Positions 37,982 to 46,767 of a stretch of DNA of 64,000 nt are shown here, piece by piece. Numbering within the stretch: position 1 is the stretch's first letter; every line of letters begins with the position of its first letter. This DNA is from Prevotella denticola (GTDB taxonomy: Bacteria > Bacteroidota > Bacteroidia > Bacteroidales > Bacteroidaceae): contig NZ_UGTM01000001.1 in the NCBI RefSeq assembly GCF_900454835.1, positions 868,501-932,500 on the forward strand, given 5' to 3'. The notes beneath the pieces are model-generated. The model had not been told where the DNA came from. It ran no database searches and saw only the letters and a program-made list of their open reading frames with translations. Position numbers and translations under genes: made by a program.

Positions 37982-38052
37982 TTGGACAAACGTGTACGAC
38001 AGGTTGGAAATCTCCGTACAATTCTATTAATTGGCAATATCTGTGCAGTTGT
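37982..38052. repeat. Short degenerate array, 22-bp period (three units)
   Basis: Units at 37982, 38004 and 38031 begin TTGG. GTAC, GTAC and GTGC stand at the same unit positions (13-16). A 5-nt ATTAA interrupts the spacing between the second and third. The pattern resembles the array at 7337. Located between hutI and the rpsP terminator. The remainder of 37927-38160 shows only a small hairpin (GTGCAG-TTGT-CTGCAC) overlapping the end of unit three. Confidence 0.5.
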
Positions 38053-38163
38053 CTGCACGGGCGGCAGTCTTCACTTGTATAGGGAGTATTAGAAAGGACA
38101 TACGGATTGGATTACCTTAGTTTTCCACTGCATTAAATCTTTATAGGAAACTTTGAAAAAGTA

Positions 38164-38198
38164 AAGTCCACAGACTCTTTTTGGGAATCTGTGGACTT
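38164..38198 (-). terminator. Terminator after rpsP
   Basis: An 11-bp perfect stem (arms 38164-38174 and 38188-38198, 13-nt loop) about 20 nt past the rpsP stop, followed within a few bases on the minus strand by TTTTTC. Confidence 0.7.
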
Positions 38199-38219
38199 AT
38201 CTTTTGGTAACGAGGAAAA

Positions 38220-38771
38220 TTAAGCCTCAGCAGGGGTTTCCTCTGCAGGAGCTTCAGGAGCTGCGTTTTCAGCAGCCTGGGCAGCCTCGGCCTCGGCTTT
38301 TGCAGCAGCAGCGGCAGCTTTCTTCTCAGCTACTTTCTTGGCAATAGCCTCATTAACTTTCTTTTCTGCCTCAAGGTTCCGTGCAGCAGCAGCTTTCTTG
38401 TCGTCGGACACTTTCTTCTCAACTGCTTCGGTAGCTGCGACTTTCGTCTGCTTCCAAGCATCAAATTTCTGCTGACATGCAGCCTCATCAAATGCGCCCT
38501 TCTTAACTCCTCCACGGAGATGCTTCATCATGTAAACACCTTCACCCTTGAGGATGTTGCGGACAGTGTCAGTTGGCTGAGCACCGATTTCAACCCAGTA
38601 AAGAGCACGGTCAAAATTCAAATCTACTGTGGCCGGATTGGTATTAGGATTATAAGTACCAATCTTCTCAGTAAACTTACCATCACGTGGTGCACGAGCG
38701 TCAGCGATTACGATGCTGTAGAAAGCATAGTTCTTACGACCGCCACGCTGCAATCTGATTTTTGTTGCCAT
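38220..38771 (-). CDS. rpsP: 30S ribosomal protein S16 with long acidic/basic tail
   Basis: Small-subunit ribosomal protein. The first 80 or so residues are a normal S16 ([59 protein letters not shown]). A further hundred residues follow, rich in Ala, Lys and Glu, with [14 protein letters not shown] and a final [13 protein letters not shown]. Such extended S16 proteins are usual in Bacteroidota. The tail is probably helical and flexible; its job is unknown. A single gene with its own promoter and terminator; trmD and rimM are not adjacent. Confidence 0.95.
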   Translation of the reverse strand: MATKIRLQRGGRKNYAFYSIVIADARAPRDGKFTEKIGTYNPNTNPATVDLNFDRALYWVEIGAQPTDTVRNILKGEGVYMMKHLRGGVKKGAFDEAACQQKFDAWKQTKVAATEAVEKKVSDDKKAAAARNLEAEKKVNEAIAKKVAEKKAAAAAAKAEAEAAQAAENAAPEAPAEETPAEA

Positions 38772-38829
38772 AATTTTTTATAATATAAAAGGTTTGAATT
38801 TAAATGCCGCCATCTCGTGACAGCGGCTG

Positions 38830-38837
38830 CAAAGGTA
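38830..38837 (-). promoter_or_regulatory. Putative -7 element for rpsP
   Basis: Minus-strand TACCTTTG followed by CA, 59 nt before the ATG at 38771. Confidence 0.65.
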
Positions 38838-38964
38838 CTTCTTTTTTCCTTGATTTCCAAGCAATCTGATGATTATTATGGGAAGTCCTAATAAATTTAT
38901 ACCGTGTAAACTTATAAAAGGGGATGTACAAAAAGGACAAATCATGCTTATTTCACATTCCACA

Positions 38965-39131
38965 TTAGTCCGGTAAACATTTCCCGTGTAAGTGCGTCAT
39001 CAGCGTCTTACTATATGATGACGACAGGATTGAACAGGCCCTCTCTGCTGATGTGCTGATGCCCGTCACTTATGGAGTTGTCGGCAGACACCAGTCGTGT
39101 TGTCGCCCCGCTCCTCGTAATATATTGCCGG
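38965..39131 (-). repeat. Dispersed intergenic repeat, copy 2
   Basis: Matches copy 1 (29876-30048 part) in the same orientation. The most conserved stretch is around GTCGGCAGACACC at 39079. The frame open in copy 1 is broken here by two stop codons and a 2-nt deletion. The ACGGGC/GCCTGT pairing is kept by a wobble pair. The rest of the gap to 39521 holds no gene I can support. Confidence 0.7.
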
Positions 39132-39521
39132 GATGGAACCGGATTGCAGCTGAATAAGAATTGTGCCGGCAGAGCTTATTTGATCCGAGGGCTTATATTT
39201 CCGAAAGCAATGCAGAATTGTCAGTTCAAAAGATAGTACACATGGAGAACTATGCTGTCTAAGTTTTATCGGACAGCATTCAATAAATATATGTGCAGGA
39301 AAAGAAAATGTATGAATTCGGTAGACGGTCGTCCTCCGCGTTAAAGCTATATACGATACGAAAGATGTCTGCATATTTAACGGAAGAACCCAACGTTACG
39401 CCTTTCCGCAAGCAATCTGACTTTGCTCTTATTCCAGTAGAAAGGTTTCAAATCAAGCATCCCAGATTCTCATACATCCAGATAGGTTGCTTTCATCCCA
39501 TGCGAGAAAAACCGGTCTTCA

Positions 39522-40319
39522 TCACCTGACCGTAATATGGAAACACCCCTGATGCTTTTCATGCTTGATAAAACAGCGTCCTTGTGATCGCAAATCGTTC
39601 AGGACTTCGCTCAACACCCATTTCAGCGTATCATTTCTTACCGGACGAGTGACAGAAGCATACTTGTTGTAAGCTATATCAAACGTCGTTCCATACAGAT
39701 GACAGCTGTTCTCCGTTGCATTATGATTGTGCCGGCGCAGTTTTTCCACATCTTCTTTCGTTCTCAGCACACTCGATATCAAAAGTTTGTTTATGGGAAC
39801 TCCCTTCGTCTGCAGACTGTCCATGAAGTTACGGGCAATATCCTGAAGCAGAATAGCCGCACGTGGAACAAGGTAAGGAACACTGCTGCTCAGCCTCTTC
39901 ATGTTATAATAAGGATTGCTCCCTATGTAAACCAGTTCGCTCATACGCTTCTCCGCATCGGAACGGTCTGCAACCGGTTTTACTCCATAACGCAGTGCAG
40001 CATCCAACTGCTGAGGCTGGGAATCCGGAAAACTCTCATCATAATCCCTCACACCTATTATCCTGTTCTTCTTTAGGCTTCCATCTGCATTGAAGAAATG
40101 GGACAGTTGCGTATTTCCCGCTATCGACTGTGATGCTATCTTGACCGAGTCAGATTTCTCCCGACTGCATACTCCGTTTCCTTCCCTATCATACGGCTTC
40201 TCTATCCTGCGGTCACTGGCAACCGACGGAAACAACAGCCTTACGGCTGCCAGGAAAAGAGTCGTTGCGATAAATCCTAATAAAAAGCGTTTCTTTGTTA
40301 TCTTTGATGTTCGTTTCAT
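39522..40319 (-). CDS. DUF5715 family protein, peptidase M15-like
   Basis: A 265-residue protein with an N-terminal anchor (residues about 12-30, FLLGFIATTLFLAAVRLLF) and an exported domain. The domain resembles zinc D-Ala-D-Ala peptidases. NSCHLYGTTFDIAYNKY recalls the SxHxxGxAxD metal motif, and CFHITVR near the end recalls the second HxH-type site, though with one His. SSVLRTKEDVEKLRRHN precedes the first motif. I recognise this as the DUF5715 type, so a peptidoglycan-related hydrolase or a non-catalytic relative is likely. The open frame begins 24 nt earlier; the ATG at 40319 gives a basic N-terminus before the anchor. Confidence 0.65.
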   Translation of the reverse strand: MKRTSKITKKRFLLGFIATTLFLAAVRLLFPSVASDRRIEKPYDREGNGVCSREKSDSVKIASQSIAGNTQLSHFFNADGSLKKNRIIGVRDYDESFPDSQPQQLDAALRYGVKPVADRSDAEKRMSELVYIGSNPYYNMKRLSSSVPYLVPRAAILLQDIARNFMDSLQTKGVPINKLLISSVLRTKEDVEKLRRHNHNATENSCHLYGTTFDIAYNKYASVTRPVRNDTLKWVLSEVLNDLRSQGRCFIKHEKHQGCFHITVR

Positions 40320-40494
40320 TGACAAAAAATAAACTGTAAACAACGGTACACACCGGTAAATAAAAGAATGTAAAATCCTGAAACTAATATGATTGACAGA
40401 CTCGCTCCATAACCATTATAGGAAAAAGGAGACGGAAGTCCACATCCCTTGGATAAATCTACAAAACTATCGTTCCACTGGAGCTGGTCGGCAT

Positions 40495-41451
40495 CTACTC
40501 TGCATAATAATAAGCAGCATAACTACCCGGTTTATAGGGCGGCTTGAGTTTCAGCCCTTTCTGCCGGAGGGAGAATATATGGCAGGCTTCCCGATAATAA
40601 TCCGGACGAAGGCTGTCAACCGGATAATACTGTGGAAGATACCTGACAAAGTCGTGAAGATTCCGATCCAACAGGAAACCAACCAGCTGATAATTGGCCG
40701 AATTACGTGTAACCTTAAACAACACACTGTCTGGCTGTAACCATGAATGGACTTTTCCTGGACGCAGTGTTCGTGAACCGCCCATTAATGGGTAGTAAAA
40801 AAGGCTGTCAGCCAGATGCCCTCTTCGTGCTACAGCATAGACCGTAAGCATGGAAGTCACGGAATCCGTATGTGGCATTGTCCGTACGACGCTTAATGCG
40901 CCAGAATAATCCTTCCGGTCAATCATCGCTTCGACCTTGGCACGTTGATGGAAATACCTGTCGGTATTGCTGAAGAGACTGGTGAAAAGGAAGAAGGCCA
41001 GGAAGATAAGCAGACTGACCCAGGTCAGCTGGGAGAACGTCCCACGACTGCGCAATTCGGGTTCATAAGGCTCAAAACGCTTGACGGACACTACTACCAG
41101 TACATAGACGGCAAGCAGCAATGGAACACCCCACCCCCAGTTGCCTATTGTGACACCACAGGCAGAAGGACGTATGTCGGACAAGACTGTCAGAACAAGA
41201 AAAGAGGGGAAGTAAGTCAGTGCAAAGCCCCGTTTGGATAATCTCATCAGAGAACTGACTCCAGTCTGCAACAGCTTCAAAGTGAAAGTTATCAACAGAG
41301 CACCTGCAAGCGGACTGTAGAAAGTCTGCCCTCCGGAAGCAAGATGCTGCGTAACCGTCATCACATCTGCCTGAAAGAAGAACAGATAACAGAATGAAAA
41401 AGCACAGAACAGCACCGAGCAGACAATATGCACAAACTTACTTTCCATCAT
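40495..41451 (-). CDS. Polytopic membrane protein of unknown function
   Basis: A 318-residue protein with about five hydrophobic segments in the first 175 residues (FVHIVCSVLFCAFSFCYLFF, then LAGALLITFTLKLLQ, YFPSFLVLTVLSD, VPLLLAVYVLVVVSV and LTWVSLLIFLAFFLFTSL). A C-terminal soluble part follows, with TPR-like spacing (YSGALSVVRTMPHTDS, NYQLVGFLLDRNLHDFVRYL). It resembles the N-terminal part of DUF6057-type proteins, but I am not certain. It starts six nt after the glgB stop, so the two share a transcript. No function assigned. Confidence 0.6.
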   Translation of the reverse strand: MMESKFVHIVCSVLFCAFSFCYLFFFQADVMTVTQHLASGGQTFYSPLAGALLITFTLKLLQTGVSSLMRLSKRGFALTYFPSFLVLTVLSDIRPSACGVTIGNWGWGVPLLLAVYVLVVVSVKRFEPYEPELRSRGTFSQLTWVSLLIFLAFFLFTSLFSNTDRYFHQRAKVEAMIDRKDYSGALSVVRTMPHTDSVTSMLTVYAVARRGHLADSLFYYPLMGGSRTLRPGKVHSWLQPDSVLFKVTRNSANYQLVGFLLDRNLHDFVRYLPQYYPVDSLRPDYYREACHIFSLRQKGLKLKPPYKPGSYAAYYYAE

Positions 41452-41457
41452 TAGATA

Positions 41458-43551
41458 TTATTTCTTTCTCAGCACAACAGCACTGCGGGCCGGAATATAG
41501 AGTTTCAGCCAGCCTTTATGCTGGTCGGCATAGAGCGAATCGGCATTGGTCAGGTGCTCGACAGTATCATCGGCAAAACCATAGCCACCGAATTTTCTGG
41601 CGTCAGTATTCAGGACCACATGATAGGACCCTTCCGGAACCAGAAAGCCATAATCTGAATAAGAACGTGTCGGTGAGAAGTTGAATACGAAGACCAGCTC
41701 TCCTCTGCTGAAAGCCAGAATCTGGTCGCCATCATTATGCCATATCTCCTGGACAGGCGTATCGTTGAAGTTCTTTTCACTCTTGATGACCGTCAGCATT
41801 TCACGGTCGAAATCGCCAAGATAATGATAACAAAGCTCCTTGTTGTCCACCAGATTCCATTGTCTGCGGGCGTACTTATAGCTCCATCCATTGCCTTCAC
41901 GCGGGAAGTCGATCCACTCCGGATGTCCGAATTCATTGCCCATGAAATTCAGATAACCGCCGTTGATGGCTGCTGCCGTAGCAAGACGGATCATCTTGTG
42001 CAGGGCTATGCCACGGTGTACCATTTCTGTCTCGTCTCCCTTCCGGAAGTGCCAGTACATATCCGAGTCCACCAGACGGAAGATGATTGTCTTGTCGCCC
42101 ACCAGTGCCTGATCATGCGACTCGCAGTAAGAGATGGTCTTCTCGTCCACACGACGGTTTTTGATTTCCCAGAAGATGGACGACGGCTTCCATGCCTCAT
42201 CGGGCAGTTCCTTGATGGTCTTGATCCAGTAGTCAGGGATGTTCATGGCCATACGATAGTCGAAGCCATAACCGCCATCCTCAAACCGAGCAGCCAGACC
42301 GGGCATGCCCGATACCTCTTCTGCAATGGTAAGCGCATGCTTGTTGACTTCATGGATAAGGCAGTTGGCTAAGGTAAGGTAGCAGATGGCATTATCATCT
42401 TCATGTCCGTTGAAGTAATCACCATAGTTGCAGAAAGCCTCTCCCAGTCCATGGCTGTAATAAAGCATAGAAGTGACACCATCAAAGCGGAAACCGTCGA
42501 AATGATACTCTTCCAGCCAGTATTTGCAGTTGGAGAGGAGGAAGTGGAGAACCTCATCTTTTCCATAGTCAAAGCAGAGTGAATCCCAGGCCGGATGCTC
42601 ATGACGGTCGCCCGGATAGAAGTATTGGTTGGGGTCGCCGGCCAGATTGCCCAGTCCCTCGACCTCATTCTTAACCGCATGGGAGTGGACAATGTCCATG
42701 ATGACGGCAAGACCGTTTCTGTGCGCCTCGTCAATCAGGGCTTTCAGCTCTTCGGGGGTGCCGAAACGTGAACTGGCAGCAAAGAAGGAACTTACATGAT
42801 AGCCAAAACTTCCATAGTAGGGATGTTCCTGTATGGCCATAATCTGAATGGCATTGTAGCCATCCTTGATGATACGCGGCAATACTTTCTCCCGGAACTC
42901 GTTGTAAGAACCGACTTTTTCTGCATCCTGCGCCATGCCGATATGGCACTCGTAAATCAGCAGGGGCGAAGTCTGGGGTTTGAAGGTCTTTCTCTTCCAG
43001 ACGTATGGTTTCTCCGGTGTCCACACCTGTGCAGAGAAAATCTTGCTCGTTTCGTCCTGTACAACCCGCTGCGCCCAGGCAGGAATACGTTCCCCTTCTC
43101 CGCCGGCCCAATGAACCCGCATTTTGTAGAACTGACCGTGCTGCATTGCAGAGGGCGGAAGCACAAGCTCCCAGTTGCCTGTCCCTTCTATCTTATGGCA
43201 AAGATAGCTTTTCGTCTCCTTCCAGTCATTGAAGTCACCGACAAGATAGATGGCCGTTGCATTAGGCGCCCATTCACGGAACACCCATCCGTCGGCTGTA
43301 CGGTGCAACCCATAGTAGTTGTATCCATTTGCGAAGTCAGAGAGCGACTGTCTGCCATTCTGCGTGAGCTGGCTCATCTTCCAAAGTGCATGTTCATGAC
43401 GTCCACGGATTGCATCCTCATAAGGAGCCAGGTAGGCATCATTCTTTACGAGTCCGACATGGGTGTACTCTGCCGTATTCTCTACTTTCGTCTTTCTGGC
43501 AGAAGGCGTCCTGACAGGAGTCTTCTTGGTTGTAGTCTTCTTTGTTGCCAT
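41458..43551 (-). CDS. glgB: 1,4-alpha-glucan branching enzyme
   Basis: A GH13 enzyme that makes alpha-1,6 branches in glycogen. The 697-residue protein has a short Lys/Thr-rich N-terminal leader (residues 1-28) and a CBM48-like domain (GWVFREWAPNATAIYLVGDFNDW). The catalytic barrel has the nucleophile Asp in DGFRFDGVTSMLY, the acid/base Glu in LTIAEEVSGMPG and the third Asp in SYCESHDQALVGDKT. All are intact. It lies between a MORN-repeat gene (40 nt upstream) and a membrane protein gene (6 nt downstream). No other glycogen genes are beside it. Confidence 0.93.
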   Translation of the reverse strand: MATKKTTTKKTPVRTPSARKTKVENTAEYTHVGLVKNDAYLAPYEDAIRGRHEHALWKMSQLTQNGRQSLSDFANGYNYYGLHRTADGWVFREWAPNATAIYLVGDFNDWKETKSYLCHKIEGTGNWELVLPPSAMQHGQFYKMRVHWAGGEGERIPAWAQRVVQDETSKIFSAQVWTPEKPYVWKRKTFKPQTSPLLIYECHIGMAQDAEKVGSYNEFREKVLPRIIKDGYNAIQIMAIQEHPYYGSFGYHVSSFFAASSRFGTPEELKALIDEAHRNGLAVIMDIVHSHAVKNEVEGLGNLAGDPNQYFYPGDRHEHPAWDSLCFDYGKDEVLHFLLSNCKYWLEEYHFDGFRFDGVTSMLYYSHGLGEAFCNYGDYFNGHEDDNAICYLTLANCLIHEVNKHALTIAEEVSGMPGLAARFEDGGYGFDYRMAMNIPDYWIKTIKELPDEAWKPSSIFWEIKNRRVDEKTISYCESHDQALVGDKTIIFRLVDSDMYWHFRKGDETEMVHRGIALHKMIRLATAAAINGGYLNFMGNEFGHPEWIDFPREGNGWSYKYARRQWNLVDNKELCYHYLGDFDREMLTVIKSEKNFNDTPVQEIWHNDGDQILAFSRGELVFVFNFSPTRSYSDYGFLVPEGSYHVVLNTDARKFGGYGFADDTVEHLTNADSLYADQHKGWLKLYIPARSAVVLRKK

Positions 43552-43591
43552 GGTGAAAAAGCTTTATGTTTTTTGTTATATTTTATAAAGA

Positions 43592-44704
43592 CTAATTTGT
43601 ATAGCGTTTTCCATTCTCATAATGGCCGCTTGCTGTCACTTTCCCGTTCTTGTCCCGTTCTATGAATTTCCCATCACGACGGTCATCACGATAACTGCCT
43701 TCAAAGCGTATGCCCGTAGCAGATTCTTCGACAGCACTTCCGTTACGTTTCCCATTGTGGTAGCTGCCACGGAACTTACTGCCGTCGGCATAATGGATAA
43801 TAACAAGACCTTCAACGACACCGTTTCTGAACTGCCCTTCATAGATATCCATGTTCTTCTTTGTCAGCTTTCCTTGTCCGTTCTGTACGCCTTTTTCCCA
43901 ATATCCTGTATAAATGTCCCCATTGTGCCACGACATCGTACCGAACCCGGACTTGAGGCCTTTCAGGAAATGCCCGGAATACTGGTCACCGTTTTTATAG
44001 CGGAAAATCCCCTGCCCTGTGCGTTCCCCATCCACGTATTCTCCTTCATAGCTCTCACCGTCCTTGAATTTATAGATGCCTTTTCCGTTCTGCAGGTCAT
44101 TTTTCCACTCGCCGTTATACTCGTCACCATCTGCATAGATATAGATTCCCTTTCCCTCTTTCAGGTTATTCACCCAGTCTCCCGTGAACGAAGACCGGTC
44201 CGGCCAGCAGAATCGGCCGTGTCCGTTCTTCATGTCATTCTTCCATGAACCATCGTAGAAAGCGCCATTGGCGAAAATATATTTTCCTTCACCGCTGCGT
44301 TTGTCATGGTCCCAGTTCCCGACATATTTGTCACCATTGTAATAATACATCGTACCCTGCCCCTGCTGATAGTCCTTATACCACAGACCGTCATAACGGT
44401 TACCGTTGGAGAAGTAGTAGACCCCCTGTCCGTGCTGCTGGTCCTGGAACCACTGCCCGGTATATTTCTCACCATCGGAGAAGGTATAGGTTCCTTCTCC
44501 CTGCCGAAAGCCTTTCATATATTCCCCCTCGTAGACATTTCCTTTCTTGTAAACGGTCTTGCCTCTGCCGTTCGGTTTTCCACGGAACATCTGTCCATGG
44601 TAACGGCCTCCATCCCTTGTCGTGCAGTCTCCAATTTCTATCTTCTGCGCAAAGAGACAGGAAGGGATAAAAAACAACAATATGATAATATGCAGATTTC
44701 TCAC
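43592..44704 (-). CDS. Exported MORN-repeat protein
   Basis: A 370-residue protein with a probable signal peptide (MRNLHIIILLFFIPSCLFA) and at least twelve MORN repeats. Each runs about 23 residues (Y-x-G-x-W/F pattern), for example DKYVGNWDHDKRSGEGKYIF and DEYNGEWKNDLQNGKGIYKF. MORN repeats form extended beta-hairpin sheets that bind lipids or proteins. The initiating codon appears to be GTG at 44704, since the only nearby upstream ATG is in another frame that stops at once. A -7 promoter element lies 46 nt upstream. Likely transcribed into glgB; the reason for that pairing is not evident. Confidence 0.78.
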   Translation of the reverse strand: MRNLHIIILLFFIPSCLFAQKIEIGDCTTRDGGRYHGQMFRGKPNGRGKTVYKKGNVYEGEYMKGFRQGEGTYTFSDGEKYTGQWFQDQQHGQGVYYFSNGNRYDGLWYKDYQQGQGTMYYYNGDKYVGNWDHDKRSGEGKYIFANGAFYDGSWKNDMKNGHGRFCWPDRSSFTGDWVNNLKEGKGIYIYADGDEYNGEWKNDLQNGKGIYKFKDGESYEGEYVDGERTGQGIFRYKNGDQYSGHFLKGLKSGFGTMSWHNGDIYTGYWEKGVQNGQGKLTKKNMDIYEGQFRNGVVEGLVIIHYADGSKFRGSYHNGKRNGSAVEESATGIRFEGSYRDDRRDGKFIERDKNGKVTASGHYENGKRYTN

Positions 44705-44749
44705 GCCATTTCGGTTTTAAGTCCATTTAAATTGAATATAACCTTAATG

Positions 44750-44757
44750 CAAAGATA
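44750..44757 (-). promoter_or_regulatory. Putative -7 element for the MORN gene
   Basis: Minus-strand TATCTTTG followed by CA, 46 nt before the GTG at 44704. Confidence 0.65.
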
Positions 44758-45164
44758 CCCATTTCCATCGAAAATAGCAAATTTATAAATCTTTTTTAAG
44801 CAATAGTCGTTGGCAGATTCTTATGACAAATACACATATACCAGAGGTTGCTATCCCGTCTGTATTCCCGTCACATCATAAAAAGTGCGGCTTAATTGCC
44901 AACACTTTGTTATATTCCAATATTTTTATCTGCAGTTCCGCATAAGTTTCCGTCTACCGGTCGCAGCATTGCTGATATTTCCGTTGTACATCCGGCAAGT
45001 CGTTCATTGTCACCGTTCCTGCCTGATGGATGTTACTACAGGAAACAGAAGAGAAACATCATACGGTTGGTATTACGTTTCCCAGTTTTGTGTTTCCTCA
45101 AAGTATCTGACCGTTATCAGTAAAAAAATCCGGTAAGACGGCAAATGAGTGGATACAGGAATAT
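44758..45164. other. Gap between the MORN promoter and the insertion sequence
   Basis: About 400 nt with no supported gene. The frames open here have no recognisable family character. No copy of the dispersed repeat and no clear 22-bp period was found. Confidence 0.5.
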
Positions 45165-45195
45165 CCTTAATTCCGCAGCACAATTTCTTGTGAGA
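45165..45195 (+). repeat. Left terminal inverted repeat of the IS1380-type element
   Basis: Begins CCTTAATTCCGCAGCACAAT and pairs with 46737-46767 over nearly all of 31 positions. Confidence 0.85.
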
Positions 45196-45296
45196 ACTCC
45201 AAGTGCCTGAGAAACAAAGTTCTCAAAACACTTGGATATGTCAGAAATTTCACCTATCTTGGTGCTGCAAACATAACAAGTAAGCAAAAATCTGAC

Positions 45297-46598
45297 ATGA
45301 CAAAGGTAGCAATAAAAAACGAGAATATCGCTTCTTTCGGTGGAATTTATCACATCATGGACGTTTTTTCAAGGTTGGGCTTTGAAAAACTTACCGAATC
45401 CGTGTTGGGCAGACGCGGATGCAGCGGCAAGGCATTCAGCCATGGAAGCATTTTCGGCTCTCTCTTCTTCAGCTACCTTTGTGGTGGAGAATGCCTTGAG
45501 GACATCAATGTGCTTATAGGGCAGTTCAAGCAGAGACCTGACACGCAATTACCCGGTGCCGACACTGTGGGGCGCGGACTAAAGGAGCTTGCCGAAAAGA
45601 ATATTGTCTATAAGAGCGAGACCTCCGACAAGTCGTATAGTTTCAACACAGCAGAAAAGTTGAATACCTTACTTTTACGGATGATACGGAGAATGGGGAT
45701 TATAAAGGTAGGCAGTCATGTTGACTTAGACTTTGACCACCAGTTTATTCCAGCCCACAAGTTCGATGCAAAGTATTCTTACAAGCAGGATTCTGGCTAT
45801 TTCCCCGGTTGGGCTTCCATTGGGGGAATCATAGTCGGAGGTGAGAATCGTGACGGAAACACTAATGTGAGATTCCATCAAGAAGACACGCTCCGTCGCA
45901 TTATGGACCGTGTAACCTCAGAACTTGGGGTGGTAATAGAGCGTTTCCGTGCCGATTGTGGATCGTTCTCAAAGGAAATCATCCAAACCGTAGAGCAGCG
46001 TTGCAACACGTTCTACATACGTGCAGCCAACTGCGGCAGCCGACACGAGGACTTCGGCCAGCTGAAAGAATGGAAGAGTGTTGAGGTTGGTTATGAGAAA
46101 TGCGATGTCACCTCCGTCAGCATGGACAACTTAATAGAAGGAAAGTCATACAGGCTTGTCGTACAGCGTACTCCCTTGAAAGACAGGCACGGCAGGGAAC
46201 AGACGGATATGTTCGGGGTGATATACACATACCGCTGTATCCTTACCAACAACCAGACATCCACAGAGAAGGACATCATCACATTCTACAATGAACGCGG
46301 AGCGAGCGAAAAGAACTTCGATATACAGAACAATGACTTCGGATGGTCACATCTGCCATTTTCCTTCATGGCTGAGAACATGGTTTTCATGATGGTTACC
46401 GCCATGCTGAAGAACTTCTATCTCTATCTCGTCCGTCATATCAGCGAGAAGGTCAAGCCGTTGAAAAAGACAAGCAGGCTGAAAGCCTTTATCCTGCATT
46501 TCGTCAGCGTGCCAGCAAAATGGGTGCGCACTGGAAGACAGAACGTTCTGAACCTATATACAAATAAAACTTACTACGCTGAAGTCTTCATTGAATAA
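45297..46598 (+). CDS. IS1380-family transposase
   Basis: A 433-residue DDE transposase, the normal length for the family. Candidate catalytic residues are the Asp in GSHVDLDFDHQ (residues about 140-150), the Asp in ERFRADCGSF, and the Glu in NERGASEKNFDIQNNDFGW. The last is the IS1380 signature with an insertion before the Glu. LPFSFMAENMVFMMVTAM closes the catalytic fold. It is intact, with no frameshift, so the element may still move. The start ATG at 45297 lies 101 nt inside the left inverted repeat. Confidence 0.92.
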   Translation: MTKVAIKNENIASFGGIYHIMDVFSRLGFEKLTESVLGRRGCSGKAFSHGSIFGSLFFSYLCGGECLEDINVLIGQFKQRPDTQLPGADTVGRGLKELAEKNIVYKSETSDKSYSFNTAEKLNTLLLRMIRRMGIIKVGSHVDLDFDHQFIPAHKFDAKYSYKQDSGYFPGWASIGGIIVGGENRDGNTNVRFHQEDTLRRIMDRVTSELGVVIERFRADCGSFSKEIIQTVEQRCNTFYIRAANCGSRHEDFGQLKEWKSVEVGYEKCDVTSVSMDNLIEGKSYRLVVQRTPLKDRHGREQTDMFGVIYTYRCILTNNQTSTEKDIITFYNERGASEKNFDIQNNDFGWSHLPFSFMAENMVFMMVTAMLKNFYLYLVRHISEKVKPLKKTSRLKAFILHFVSVPAKWVRTGRQNVLNLYTNKTYYAEVFIE

Positions 46599-46736
46599 AC
46601 ACTATTTCTTTGTGGCTATCATACTTCCCCATTGGTTTGGGTGGGGGATTTTATGCTTAGAAAAGAACCAAGAAACACCGAAGCACCTCATATCAACATA
46701 TAGAACCCCAAAAAGACATCTCAACATATAAAATTT

Positions 46737-46767
46737 TCTCACAAGAAAAAATACTGCGGAATTAAGG
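46737..46767 (-). repeat. Right terminal inverted repeat of the IS1380-type element
   Basis: Complement of the left repeat with a few mismatches. Its last six bases supply the final codon and stop codon of the small secreted-protein gene on the minus strand. Confidence 0.85.

Larger units (their letters stand above)
45165..46767 (+). mobile_element. Complete IS1380-family insertion sequence
   Basis: The element is 1603 bp, bounded by terminal inverted repeats of 31 nt (45165-45195 and 46737-46767). They are identical except for a few positions in the middle; the outermost sequence is CCTTAATTCCGCAGCA on the left. One transposase gene fills most of it. Size and gene fit the IS1380 family common in Bacteroidales, some members of which drive nearby genes with outward promoters. 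The four bases outside each end (ATAT and CTTT) differ, so no target duplication is visible. Confidence 0.88.
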
